Positions 10,269-19,100 of a stretch of 44,103 nt of DNA are shown here, piece after piece. Location: NCBI GenBank assembly GCA_028599115.1, contig JAQRMR010000100.1, forward strand, positions 1-44,103. Reading direction: 5' to 3'. The position numbers and the translations under genes are program-made. Each line of letters starts with the position of its first letter. The first letter of the stretch is position 1. Under the pieces are notes generated by a model. That model was not told where the DNA came from. It did not search any database and saw only the letters and a program-made list of their open reading frames with translations. The stretch is from Methyloprofundus sp. (lineage in GTDB: Bacteria > Pseudomonadota > Gammaproteobacteria > Methylococcales > Methylomonadaceae).

Positions 10269-10307
10269 AAAAGCCGTACTAATCAATCGATTAGTACGGC
10301 TTTTTTG
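10269..10307 (+). terminator. Intrinsic terminator after truncated haemoglobin gene
   Basis: A perfect 16-bp stem (10269-10284 with 10289-10304) with a four-base loop is followed by a T run ending near 10306. It begins 22 bases after the stop codon at 10247. The A tract on the left arm means it could also work on the opposite strand for transcripts from ycgN. Confidence 0.9.
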
Positions 10308-10309
10308 TT

Positions 10310-10447
10310 GGCTATGTCACCATTAAGTGTTGGAAAAATAAGCCAGCTTGAAAGGAATAATTCATCTATTATGTAGCCCGTATGCAGGCACGAAATACGG
10401 GGGGAGATGGATTATTGCATGACAAAATACCTAACAGTGACATAGCC
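10310..10447. mobile_element. MITE-like element with terminal inverted repeats
   Basis: GGCTATGTCAC at 10310-10320 is the exact reverse complement of 10437-10447, and weaker complementarity continues several bases inward. The 138-bp unit has no open frame and contains a CCCGTAT hairpin (10377-10383 with 10395-10401). Its right end (18 bp, 10431-10448) recurs exactly at 247-264. This is the form expected of a miniature inverted-repeat transposable element. No transposase with matching ends is in the window. Confidence 0.6.
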
Positions 10448-10507
10448 TTTTTATGAAAGCGGTCATGCCACTGATCTTAGAAATTTTAACCTTCTTACGC
10501 TAACTTT

Positions 10508-10933
10508 TTAACCCCATTCAATAATATGATCTTCAAGGTCATCCACTTGTGATTCTTTTATCGCAAAGCTTCGGATAGAAGCACCAACATTAAAAACACT
10601 TTCCCGACTACCTGTTATAAGAGGATGCCAAGAGGGTAGTGTTTTTCCATCACTGAGTAGTTTATAAGCACAAGTATCTGGGAGCCAGGTGTACTCAGAA
10701 AAGTCATGTTGAGTTAAATTTATACACTCAGGAACTAGAGTGGTTCGCTCTTGGTATTTAGTGCATTGACAACTTTCTAAATCAATCAAATCACAGACAA
10801 CACGGGTAAAGAATATTTCCTCAGTGTCTTCATCTTCTAACTTATTTAAACAGCATTTAGCACAGCCATCACACAAAGATTCCCATTCTTTAGTTGACAT
10901 CTCAGATAGTTTTTTACTTTCCCAGAAATTCAT
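10508..10933 (-). CDS. ycgN: YcgN-type cysteine cluster protein (UPF0260)
   Basis: Small cytoplasmic protein of the UPF0260/YcgN family, whose function is not established. The N-terminal cluster CDGCAKCC (Cys21, 24, 27, 28) plus further cysteines near residues 47, 55 and 57 could bind zinc or an iron-sulfur cluster. C-terminal motifs WLPDTCAYKLL and LPSWHPLITG are characteristic. It follows cyoE on the minus strand with a 7-base gap, so the two are probably co-transcribed. Length (141) is normal. Confidence 0.88.
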   Translation of the reverse strand: MNFWESKKLSEMSTKEWESLCDGCAKCCLNKLEDEDTEEIFFTRVVCDLIDLESCQCTKYQERTTLVPECINLTQHDFSEYTWLPDTCAYKLLSDGKTLPSWHPLITGSRESVFNVGASIRSFAIKESQVDDLEDHIIEWG

Positions 10934-10940
10934 TTTAATC

Positions 10941-11828
10941 CTAGAAAGTAAAGCGGTAGTAATGGTCTACCAATAAAAAGGCGAAAAGCAACATTAAATA
11001 AACAATAGAGTATGCAAACGTTTGCATGGCTGTTTTATCATCTTTAGTACGCATCATTTTAATAGCAAAGAAAATAAAGCCTAAACTTAACCCTGCGCTA
11101 GGGATAAGGTAGATTAAACCGCTCATTCCTGTTAAATAAGGCAGTAGCGTTACGATAAAAAGCAAGATGGTATAAAGCAAGATATGCAACCGGGTGAATT
11201 CAGTTCCGTGTGTAACAGGAAGCATAGGAATATCCACTTTTGCATATTCAGCACGTCTTGCGATAGCTAAGGCCCAAAAATGTGGGGGTGTCCAAACATA
11301 AATAAGTAAAAATAATAATAAAGCATAAGGGTGGACCTCACCCGTCATTGCACACCAGCCTAAAACGGGAGGAGCGGCACCTGCAGCCCCTCCAATGACG
11401 ATATTTTGGGGTGTTAAGCGTTTGAGGTAAACGGTATAGATAATTGCATAACCAATCAAAGATAAAAAGGTTAAAACGGCAGTTAATGTGTTAATTAATA
11501 AAATCAAAATTAACATACCAATCATTCCTAGCATTGCGGCAAAAATAAGCACGTTACTTGAGTTTAGCTCCCCCGATGGTAAAGGGCGATTTTTTGTACG
11601 AGCCATTTCTGCATCAGCTTTTTGGTCGATATAGTGATTAATTGCAGCCGCTGAAGCTGAAGCTAAACCTATACCAAGCGTGGCATAAATAAATTCAGCA
11701 ATAGGGGGCATGCCTGGCACGGCTAATAACATGCCGACATTAGCTGTAAACACGAGCAATAACACGACTTTAGGCTTGCATAGTTCGAGATAATTGCTCC
11801 ATGATAAATTATTTTGTTTGTTTGTCAT
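10941..11828 (-). CDS. cyoE: Protoheme IX farnesyltransferase (haem O synthase)
   Basis: Integral membrane prenyltransferase that adds a farnesyl group to haem B to give haem O for terminal oxidases. It has about nine hydrophobic segments. The first Asp-rich motif is N64-H-Y-I-D68-Q-K-A-D72 followed by ARTKNRPLPSG, and the second conserved loop is YVWTPPHFWALAI. At 295 residues it is full length. It is not beside cytochrome oxidase structural genes here but ahead of ycgN. The name cyoE/ctaB is used interchangeably for this family. Confidence 0.95.
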   Translation of the reverse strand: MTNKQNNLSWSNYLELCKPKVVLLLVFTANVGMLLAVPGMPPIAEFIYATLGIGLASASAAAINHYIDQKADAEMARTKNRPLPSGELNSSNVLIFAAMLGMIGMLILILLINTLTAVLTFLSLIGYAIIYTVYLKRLTPQNIVIGGAAGAAPPVLGWCAMTGEVHPYALLLFLLIYVWTPPHFWALAIARRAEYAKVDIPMLPVTHGTEFTRLHILLYTILLFIVTLLPYLTGMSGLIYLIPSAGLSLGFIFFAIKMMRTKDDKTAMQTFAYSIVYLMLLFAFLLVDHYYRFTF

Positions 11829-11873
11829 TCTAACTCTGTGTTAATTTTTATAAGGCTAAAGCAAGTTGCTTAG

Positions 11874-13625
11874 TTAATAGGAGGTGAAGCTTTGGATTTT
11901 ATTCTTGCCACTTCTCTTTGCTTGATAAAGTGCTTGGTCAGCTCTATGAATAGTAAGCTCAATACCGGTATCAGCTGCAATTAGAACACTACTAACACCA
12001 CCACTAACAGTAAAAGACAAGGAATCAGTTAGTGTGCGAATAGATAGGTTTTCTGCCTCTTTACGTACTTGATTGGCGATCTCTAAAGCGCCCGTTTCAG
12101 AGGTGTTAGGCAAAATCAAAAGGAATTCTTCACCACCAAATCTAGCAGCAATATCGGATTCTCGTGTTTGTTTGAGTAATTTTGCAAATTCAACAATAAC
12201 ATCATCCCCAATCGTATGGCCAAAAGTATCATTAATTTTTTTGAAGTTATCAATATCGAAGATGATGACACTGATAGGTGTTTTATCTCTTTTTGCAATA
12301 AGAATTAGTTCATTACTTATTTCATATAAAAAACGCCGGTTAAAGAGGTCTGTTAACGGATCTTTACTAGCCAGCTCTTTAAGTTTTACTTGGGAAAGTT
12401 CCAATTCTAAAGTACGTTCTTTAACTTTTTTATCTAACTCTTTGTTTGCTTGGTTAATGATTTTTAATTTTTCTTGCTCATGCATACGTATTCGGTATGC
12501 AATAGCGAGTGAAAAGATAAAAATCTCTACTAGAAAGGCGGCAATTAAGCCATGTTTAGTCATTAGCCTATATTCTAAATAGCCCTCGGTCATCAGTGCA
12601 AATAGGGTAGACATTGATAAAAATGCAGCTTGAGCAATTAAAAATATTAACGCACTACCATTTCCATCGCGATAACTCTTAAAGCCGGTATACAATAAAA
12701 ATGGCATACTAAAAGTTGTGATAAAACTAATGACTATAAATGAATAATGAGTAAAAAAGATAGCTGTCAATGCGAGCAAAAAATAGAGGGAAGCTATCGC
12801 TTTAATAATACGATCAAGTTTAGGTAGGCGTGTTTTCGTTTCTAAAATGGTACGTGCAAAGCACATTAAAAAAGACAAGCCGATAGGGACTGATAAACCA
12901 TTTAAATAGTAGCTAAATGAACTGGAGAATCGATCAAAAGGGAAAAAACCATTGACACCGAGCTGCCAGATAAGGAATGAAGCAACATAAACGGTGTAAT
13001 ATAAATAAGCTGTTTCTCTAATAAAAGCATAAATAGCTAAGTTGTAGATTAGTATGGCTAAGATGGCACCAAAATAAACCGAATAAAATCCCGTATGTTT
13101 GAGCTCATATAAATTGAGGGTGGGAGTATCAATAATATTAAAAGAGGTAAAATTGGCATAAAGTCCAAAAATATTTAAATAAACAGTTTTAGATTCGCCA
13201 CTTTTAATATTAATTTGAAATTTTGGTTTTAAAAGCTCATCAGAGTTTTCTAGCGCTAAGTATGCTACACCTTGTTTGTCTTCAGAAAAATTAAATAGTT
13301 TTTTTTCAGAGATAAAACCATGCACTTTATGAGCAAAGTTTTCCGTAAATTCTGCAAAATAAATAAGGTCTTGGTCGCTGTTATTGACTAAGGTAAAACG
13401 AAACCAAAAAATAGACTCCGAATAGCCTGTACTAATACGGTTTGAGTGTGGAGTAAATTTAGATTTTTTTATTTCAGCAAAGCTTTGAGCGGCACTTTTA
13501 TCTTCATACATTTCGACATTAAAGTCGGTAAAAATATCACCTTTTTGAGTGATAATTAAATCTTTTGTATTAGCAAAGGACAAGGTGCTAAATAGAAATA
13601 AAAAGATCAGAAAAAAACGTACCAA
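11874..13625 (-). CDS. 7TMR-DISM diguanylate cyclase
   Basis: Membrane sensor that makes cyclic di-GMP. Order: signal peptide (about 1-20), periplasmic 7TMR-DISMED2-like sensor domain (about 22-165), seven transmembrane helices of the 7TMR-DISM type (about 175-370), a short coiled coil, then GGDEF (about 412-578). The active-site motif is GGEEF at 497-501, a functional variant, and RESD five residues before it is an intact inhibitory I-site, so product feedback is likely. The start is TTG at 13625: the sequence immediately after it encodes the signal peptide, and AGG lies about eight bases upstream. Ligand unknown. Confidence 0.9.
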   Translation of the reverse strand: MVRFFLIFLFLFSTLSFANTKDLIITQKGDIFTDFNVEMYEDKSAAQSFAEIKKSKFTPHSNRISTGYSESIFWFRFTLVNNSDQDLIYFAEFTENFAHKVHGFISEKKLFNFSEDKQGVAYLALENSDELLKPKFQINIKSGESKTVYLNIFGLYANFTSFNIIDTPTLNLYELKHTGFYSVYFGAILAILIYNLAIYAFIRETAYLYYTVYVASFLIWQLGVNGFFPFDRFSSSFSYYLNGLSVPIGLSFLMCFARTILETKTRLPKLDRIIKAIASLYFLLALTAIFFTHYSFIVISFITTFSMPFLLYTGFKSYRDGNGSALIFLIAQAAFLSMSTLFALMTEGYLEYRLMTKHGLIAAFLVEIFIFSLAIAYRIRMHEQEKLKIINQANKELDKKVKERTLELELSQVKLKELASKDPLTDLFNRRFLYEISNELILIAKRDKTPISVIIFDIDNFKKINDTFGHTIGDDVIVEFAKLLKQTRESDIAARFGGEEFLLILPNTSETGALEIANQVRKEAENLSIRTLTDSLSFTVSGGVSSVLIAADTGIELTIHRADQALYQAKRSGKNKIQSFTSY

Positions 13626-13702
13626 AATGCCAGCCTAAATTTATATGTGTAATATGTAAGGATATAGAGTTTAATTAATCGAAGCAAGTGTTTATAAGAG
13701 TT

Positions 13703-15439
13703 TTAGTGGCTTAGCTCGCCCATCACAACTTTATTTTCAGTTATTTTTTGCACGACATCTAAATAATAATCATCTCTAAATTCATGAATAACTTGTTCGA
13801 TTTCTTTTTGACTAACACCACTACCTAATAAGATCTCTTCAGTGAGCCGTAAGCTTACTTCTAGCGTTTCTGATACGGTAGAGGTCACGCCTTGGCTAAT
13901 TAAATCAGCACAATGCTGCCTATCAAGGGCTCTGGCATGAATGGGAGTGTTTGGGTAGGATTTTCGTATCAAGGGAATCATGTGGTCAATGTTTTTAGGG
14001 TTATCCAAAGCAATAACAATCATTTTTGCATGTTCAGCTCTTGCGGCACGTAAAATCTTTGGGTTACTTGCATCGCCATAAAAAACGGGAAAACCTTGTG
14101 CGCGAGCAGCTTTTATACGCTTCTGGTCCATATCAATAGCAAGGTAATTAACATTGGCAGCATTTAGAAGCGCGCCAATTCTTGCCCCGACACGACCAAA
14201 GCCAGCTAAAATAACATGTCCATCTGAATTTTTGATAAAAATATGATGATCAGGCTCGGTATTACTGGAAACTGAAGTATTAAATTTTGATAATAAAACA
14301 TTACTGATTTTCACAATAAAGGGAGTGAAAATCATACTTAAAGTGATTATTAGAATTAAGGCTTGGCTGATGTGTGCATCTAACAAGCCTAAATTAGCAG
14401 CAAAACCAAACATAACAAAACCAAACTCCCCACTTTGGGAAAGTAATATAGCTGACCGTAAAGAGGTGTCATGGAGCGTGCCATTTAAGCGAGCTAAAAG
14501 ATAGATGACAGTCGCTTTACTGGTCATGAGTGCTAATGTTAAAAGAATAATACTGCTCAAATTCTCCCATAACAAGCCAAAATCAGCACCCATCCCAATA
14601 GTCATAAAAAACAATCCTAATAAGATGCCTCGGAAAGGTAAGATGTCAGCCTCAATTTGGTGTCGGTAATGAGATTCAGCAAGCATTAACCCAGCAATAA
14701 ATGCCCCAAGAGCCATAGATAGCCCAATTGCTTCCATCCCCCAAGATACACTCAAAACTAACAGTAATGCCACCGCAATAAAAACCTCGGGATCTTGGCT
14801 GGCAACAACTTTATCTAGTACGGGGTTAAGTAGATAACGACCAATTAATAATAAGCCAAAAATGGCAGAAACAGCATAGAGTATATTGAGCCCTGAATCG
14901 CTTGCACTAATATCTCCACCGGCCAACATCGCAACCATAGCCAATAATGGGACAACAGAAATATCCTGTAATAATAAAATAGCAAAAGATATCTTGCCCA
15001 TTTCTGTGGAAATTCCACCGCGTTCTTCTAACAAATTTAAGCAAAAAGCTGTAGAAGACAATGAAAGCCCAAAAGCGATCACCAAAGAGGTTTGTGGTGT
15101 TAGCTTGAGTGCGATACAAAATAAATAAATAACGGCAGAGGTAATTAATAACTGGCTAAGTCCTAAGCCAACAACTAATTTACGCATTTGCCATAATTTT
15201 TTGGGGTTTAACTCGATACCTAAAAGGAATAATAAGAAAATCACCCCAAACTCTGCAAGGTGACTAATATCCTCAAGCTCTGAAAAAAGCGCTAAGCCCC
15301 AAGGGCCGAGTATTGCTCCAGCTGTTAAATACCCGAGGATAGCACCTAAGCGTAACCGATGAAAGATAGGAACTACAACTACTGTGGCTAACAACAGCTC
15401 TAAAATATCAATTAAATAATGAGAATGTGTTGTTTCCAT
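13703..15439 (-). CDS. CPA2-family cation:proton antiporter with RCK domain (KefB/YbaL-like)
   Basis: Inner-membrane K+/Na+ to H+ exchanger or K+ efflux protein. Residues 1-390 form about 12 hydrophobic helices of a Na_H_Exchanger domain (motifs LGYLTAGAILGP, LLLQDISVVPLL). Residues about 410-530 are a TrkA-N/RCK nucleotide-binding domain with GFGRVG in the Rossmann loop and the acidic IDMD strand end. A helical tail follows. No KefF/KefG partner gene is adjacent, and the RCK domain more resembles YbaL/KefB than plain NhaP. The transported ion cannot be settled from sequence. Confidence 0.9.
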   Translation of the reverse strand: METTHSHYLIDILELLLATVVVVPIFHRLRLGAILGYLTAGAILGPWGLALFSELEDISHLAEFGVIFLLFLLGIELNPKKLWQMRKLVVGLGLSQLLITSAVIYLFCIALKLTPQTSLVIAFGLSLSSTAFCLNLLEERGGISTEMGKISFAILLLQDISVVPLLAMVAMLAGGDISASDSGLNILYAVSAIFGLLLIGRYLLNPVLDKVVASQDPEVFIAVALLLVLSVSWGMEAIGLSMALGAFIAGLMLAESHYRHQIEADILPFRGILLGLFFMTIGMGADFGLLWENLSSIILLTLALMTSKATVIYLLARLNGTLHDTSLRSAILLSQSGEFGFVMFGFAANLGLLDAHISQALILIITLSMIFTPFIVKISNVLLSKFNTSVSSNTEPDHHIFIKNSDGHVILAGFGRVGARIGALLNAANVNYLAIDMDQKRIKAARAQGFPVFYGDASNPKILRAARAEHAKMIVIALDNPKNIDHMIPLIRKSYPNTPIHARALDRQHCADLISQGVTSTVSETLEVSLRLTEEILLGSGVSQKEIEQVIHEFRDDYYLDVVQKITENKVVMGELSH

Positions 15440-15764
15440 AAGTAGTGATATTTATGTTTAAAATTATTAATGCCCGCCATTTTTTCAAATAACAGGGCGA
15501 TGATTAATACTGAACATTCCATAGGATATGGTGGGCGCAGTGAATCCTATCAATTCAACGAATAAAGTGATGGGGTTCGCAAAAATCCGCTTCCCCCCAT
15601 CCGTAACTTCTCATTATCAACGGGTAATGGAACGCAGGTCTTTAGCCTGCCACTGAATCAATGCAGGCTAAAGACCTGCGTTCCATTTATTCAGGAGTTC
15701 GATCCTGTGGATAATGAGAAGCTACCCCCATCCTTAGCCAAGTCATTGAAAATAATTCTTGTAG
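15440..15764. other. Intergenic stretch holding a nested palindrome
   Basis: No gene is visible in these 325 bases between the antiporter start and the trpS stop. The centre is occupied by the nested inverted repeat described at 15607-15721. The part next to 15439 should hold the antiporter promoter, but I cannot pick a convincing -35/-10 pair. Confidence 0.6.
15607..15721. repeat. Nested palindromic element
   Basis: Two concentric inverted repeats: outer 12-bp arms at 15607-15618 and 15710-15721, and inner 25-bp perfect arms at 15626-15650 and 15663-15687 around a 12-base loop. The inner arm contains AACGCAGGTCTTTAGCCTGC. The unit is about 115 bp without coding potential and looks like a MITE or REP-type element; in place it could also terminate trpS transcription. 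Confidence 0.75.
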
Positions 15765-16775
15765 CTAACTAAATTTATGAATTCCAATTGCTTTGCGTAA
15801 CTCAATTAAAAAAGGAGTGGTAATAGTTCGAGCTTTAACAGCACCTTCTTGTAATTTTTGTTCAATAAACTTAGGATCATTTATTAGACTGTCATAACGC
15901 TCTCTAGCGGGACTAATTTCAGCATTCACTTTTTCAAATAGGACTTTTTTCATTTCTCCCCAAGCGATGCCTGCTGCATATTGTTTGCGTATTTCTGCGA
16001 CTTCTTCTTCATTGGCAAAAGCTTGATAGGTGCTAAATAATGTACAGCCTTCAGTCTCTTTTGGTTCGCCGGGTTCTAAAGAGTTTGTTTTGATTTTATT
16101 AATCAGTTTTTTAAGTTTCTTTTCCGGTACAAACAAAGGAATCGTATTATTATAGCTTTTACTCATTTTGCGGCCATCTAAGCCAGATAAAATGGATGCT
16201 TTATCATCAATAATCGCTTCTGGTAGCGTAAAGTGCTCACCATATATATGGTTGAAACGTGATGCAATATCACGAGCCATTTCTATATGCTGAATTTGGT
16301 CTTTACCGACAGGCACTTTATTCGCGTTAAATATCAACATATCAGCTGCCATAAGAATAGGGTAGCTAAATAGCCCCATAGTAATACCTTTATCAGCATC
16401 ATTATTAGCAGCGGCTTCATTTTCAGCAACCATTGCTTTATAAGCGTGCGAACGATTCATTAAGCCTTTTGCTGTCACGCAGGTTAGCATCCAGCTTAAT
16501 TCCATTATTTCAGGAACATCTGATTGACGATAAAAAGTCGCATTATCTGTATCTAGCCCTAGTGCTAGCCAAGTTGCTGCAATTTCTAAACTTGATTGGT
16601 GAACTTTTTCAGGATCATTGCATTTAATAAGTGCATGGTAATCAGCTAAAAAATAAAAAGGACTAACACCCGTTTCCTTACTGGCTTCAATAGCTGGGCG
16701 AATTGCTCCAACATAATTACCTAAATGAGGGGTTCCTGTGGTGGTTATGCCTGTTAATACCGTCGTTTGAGTCAT
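15765..16775 (-). CDS. trpS: Tryptophanyl-tRNA synthetase
   Basis: Class I synthetase charging tRNA-Trp. Starting at the ATG at 16775, TTTGTPHLGNYVGAIRP carries the HIGH-type motif (HLGN 17-20), and the KMSKS loop is intact at 203-207. That start gives 336 residues, the usual size. The reading frame extends 26 codons further (to 16853), but the extra residues (ICLLRFLRHKNN) do not resemble the family and were not used. The gene diverges from the PilZ gene across about 110 bases. Confidence 0.95.
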   Translation of the reverse strand: MTQTTVLTGITTTGTPHLGNYVGAIRPAIEASKETGVSPFYFLADYHALIKCNDPEKVHQSSLEIAATWLALGLDTDNATFYRQSDVPEIMELSWMLTCVTAKGLMNRSHAYKAMVAENEAAANNDADKGITMGLFSYPILMAADMLIFNANKVPVGKDQIQHIEMARDIASRFNHIYGEHFTLPEAIIDDKASILSGLDGRKMSKSYNNTIPLFVPEKKLKKLINKIKTNSLEPGEPKETEGCTLFSTYQAFANEEEVAEIRKQYAAGIAWGEMKKVLFEKVNAEISPARERYDSLINDPKFIEQKLQEGAVKARTITTPFLIELRKAIGIHKFS

Positions 16776-16885
16776 GTTTATACAGAAAATAATTGTCTTA
16801 AAATTACATTTTACGTTATTCTTATGCCTTAAGAAACGAAGTAAGCAGATCAATTGTTAATTTAGCAGATTATTTGGAGAGACTT

Positions 16886-17185
16886 ATGTTGGAGAGTAGT
16901 GAATCAAGAGACTTTATTCGTATGGAAACTCGATGCAATATCAGTTATAAATTCCCTGATTCCAATGATGTTTTTATGGGGAAGTCCATTAATATCAGTG
17001 GTTCAGGTATTTTATTTCTAACATCTCAGTCAATTGATACTGGTATTGCCTTGGAAGTAACGGTTATGCCGGAAAAAAGCTTAACGCCCCCTATGATTGC
17101 TTATGTAGAAGTGATTCGCAGTAAAGAAATAAAACCTGGTGAATTTGAAATAGCCGGTGAAATTAAAGGAATTAAGGAGTCTTAA
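16886..17185 (+). CDS. PilZ domain protein
   Basis: Single-domain predicted c-di-GMP receptor of 99 residues. The binding motifs are visible: Arg-rich R8-x-x-x-R12-x-x-x-R16 (RDFIRMETR) and N36-I-S-G-S-G41 fitting [DN]xSxxG. The ATG at 16886 follows GGAGAG at 16876-16881, so it is preferred over the in-frame TTG at 16874. The frame continues through the expected beta-barrel strands (AYVEVIRSKEI, FEIAGEI). It lies 26 bases before the DUF1249 gene. The diguanylate cyclase about 3.3 kb away is a possible c-di-GMP source, though any direct link is guesswork. Confidence 0.9.
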   Translation: MLESSESRDFIRMETRCNISYKFPDSNDVFMGKSINISGSGILFLTSQSIDTGIALEVTVMPEKSLTPPMIAYVEVIRSKEIKPGEFEIAGEIKGIKES

Positions 17186-17211
17186 GGTTTAAACCCCCTT
17201 TTTTATCATCA

Positions 17212-17655
17212 ATGGCAAAAGTTACCCCGTTAAATAAATCATTTTGTTTGCAAACAGTTTGCGAACAAAATTATAAAAAAATCCTCTACTTAATACCTGA
17301 TATTAAAGAGATAAACGAGACAGCAAAAGGCTTTTCAAAAGAAAAGCCTGTGTTACATGTGAAAATTTTGGAACAATCTCCGTACACAAAAACAATCGAA
17401 TTAAGTCATTTTTTTGATAGTGAATTTGGCATGATCTTAGAGCCTGCCGTTAAAATACGTTTATATTTTGATGTTCGCACAGCAGAGGTTTTACGTGATT
17501 ACAAGCGTATAGAAGTTGCTAGTGCGATTGACGACTTAGGCAAGGTGAAAGAAGTAATGGACTATAAATGGCGCTTAAATTACTTTTTGGAAAAATGGTT
17601 AGACCATTGTTTAAAAACTAATTATGTTTTTAAACAAGAAGTAGAAATAGCATAA
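17212..17655 (+). CDS. DUF1249 / YqiB-like protein
   Basis: Cytoplasmic protein of the DUF1249 family (E. coli YqiB), function unknown. Recognisable stretches are CEQNYKKILYLIP near 17-29 and RLYFDVRTAEVL in the middle; the C-terminal half ends in YKWRLNYFLEKWLDHCL. Length (147) is typical. It follows the PilZ gene closely and is convergent with flgT, whose stop is one base away, so there is no room for a conventional terminator between them. Confidence 0.82.
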   Translation: MAKVTPLNKSFCLQTVCEQNYKKILYLIPDIKEINETAKGFSKEKPVLHVKILEQSPYTKTIELSHFFDSEFGMILEPAVKIRLYFDVRTAEVLRDYKRIEVASAIDDLGKVKEVMDYKWRLNYFLEKWLDHCLKTNYVFKQEVEIA

Positions 17656-17656
17656 G

Positions 17657-18892
17657 CTACCAAGATTTCACCCAGTCTCCGACCTCAACACCTAACATAT
17701 AAGGGGGAGCTTCTAGCTCTCCAACTGAAAATAATGGATTTACTTCAGTAATAGTTAGCACGCCAGCTGCTTCCTTATATAAACCAACAATTTCTTGATC
17801 ACTGTCTAACGCATGAATTGCACCTGAACTTCGGTAAACAATTAACTGATCACCTTGGTTTATTTTTTCCTGAGCGCCAGCATCAATAAAAATCTTATTA
17901 CCCTCAATTTTTAAGATACGCGTATAAAATGGCAAGCAACTTAATGAAGAGTCTATTTCTGGAGCTGTTTTGTTAATGATTTTGGTAATGACATTACCGG
18001 TTGCTGAATTTTTGAAATCAATACTGCCGACCATGACATTATCTGGAACCCAAATGCTGGAAAAAGAGCTATCCACAGTGTCCTTATAACGGTGTTGAAA
18101 AAGCAGTGCACCTGTATAGCCATCATGCACATAAATATCAATCGTTATAGTGCGTGAATTACTATAATAACTGGAAAAAGAACCTAACCATGCGAAAACC
18201 CCCGCACCTCTTGTGTAATGGCGGTCAGCAGAATCTAGGTCTCTTATTACTCCCGATAAAACAAATTGTGCTTGATTATTTCTCGCTAAATTAATAATTT
18301 CAGAAGCTTGATAGGGGTGGTTTTCTTGTAATTCTGGTGCTAAATCAGCTTGTTGAAATAATACCGTATGTGTTTTATTTCTTGCTAAGTAGTTACCTGA
18401 TTGAGCCAATAAATTAGTGATTTCACGAGGGATTCCAGGGCTTAAATCATTGCTTTCAGAAAGGCTGGTATGGCTAGGATGACTAAAAGGAAAAGCAGTC
18501 GCGACTATTTTTTTACGATAAATAGGGGTGCAACTTGGATCATTTGTTAGTTGAATAATAGCCCGCACATAATAAATATCTTTTTCTATCCACTCATCAA
18601 TGACTTTAGTTTGTTTAACTAAGGCAGCGGTACGCAATGAAAAAGTATCTAAAGCAATGCTATTGTTATTAACACGAGTATGGCTACTAAGCTGGCTATT
18701 ATTTGTTAATGAGGCTTCACGAATAGCATCACGTATTGCTTGTTTGCGAGCTAATAGTTGAGCGCCATTTTTAATTACTGCTTGGCCTTCAACGGTAATG
18801 CTGTTTTCAGTCGCGACTGTTTTTACTGCGCTTGTATTGCTGCAAGCAGAAAGTAAAAAAAATAAAATGAATAAATAAAATTTAAAAGGCAT
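17657..18892 (-). CDS. flgT: FlgT-like flagellar basal-body lipoprotein
   Basis: Predicted periplasmic or outer-membrane-associated protein related to Vibrio FlgT, which builds the H ring around the LP ring of the flagellar motor. A lipoprotein signal ends at LLSAC (Cys17). Residues about 30-120 match FlgT_N (ITVEGQAVIKNG, ARKQAIRDAIREAS), about 125-290 the middle domain, and about 325-410 the C-terminal domain (ILKIEGNKIFIDAG, INQGDQLIVYR). The lipidation signal is a variation on Vibrio FlgT, which has an ordinary signal peptide. It is the last gene of a three-gene set of exported proteins. The call rests on remembered domain patterns. Confidence 0.8.
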   Translation of the reverse strand: MPFKFYLFILFFLLSACSNTSAVKTVATENSITVEGQAVIKNGAQLLARKQAIRDAIREASLTNNSQLSSHTRVNNNSIALDTFSLRTAALVKQTKVIDEWIEKDIYYVRAIIQLTNDPSCTPIYRKKIVATAFPFSHPSHTSLSESNDLSPGIPREITNLLAQSGNYLARNKTHTVLFQQADLAPELQENHPYQASEIINLARNNQAQFVLSGVIRDLDSADRHYTRGAGVFAWLGSFSSYYSNSRTITIDIYVHDGYTGALLFQHRYKDTVDSSFSSIWVPDNVMVGSIDFKNSATGNVITKIINKTAPEIDSSLSCLPFYTRILKIEGNKIFIDAGAQEKINQGDQLIVYRSSGAIHALDSDQEIVGLYKEAAGVLTITEVNPLFSVGELEAPPYMLGVEVGDWVKSW

Positions 18893-18897
18893 AAGCT

Positions 18898-19086
18898 CTA
18901 AGGGGTAATAGCCCCTTCATTTTCATGGACTATTTGCGGATAAAAATTACCTTCTTGCCCTGCATCTAAGATTGGGTCGCCCGTTATATAACCCCAAGTA
19001 ACAAGTTGCTCCGGCTTACTGCTTTGGCAAGCAGTCAAAAAAGCAAAAAGTAGTATTAAAAGAGCTCTATTTATTTGTTTTTTCAT
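18898..19086 (-). CDS. Small lipoprotein in flgP-flgT operon
   Basis: A 62-residue predicted lipoprotein: basic start MKKQINR, hydrophobic stretch, lipobox FLTAC with Cys20. The mature part is only about 43 residues (contains WGYITGDPILDAGQEGNFYP) and has no family I recognise. It sits 14 bases after the flgP-like gene and 5 bases before flgT, occupying the place flgO takes in Vibrio, but it is far too short to be a full FlgO. Confidence 0.72.
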   Translation of the reverse strand: MKKQINRALLILLFAFLTACQSSKPEQLVTWGYITGDPILDAGQEGNFYPQIVHENEGAITP

Positions 19087-19100
19087 AGTGCTAAGTCCGC

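Noticed and set aside
16776..16853. 26-residue N-terminal extension of TrpS
   Set aside because: Residues do not match the family, and the ATG at 16775 gives the standard length.
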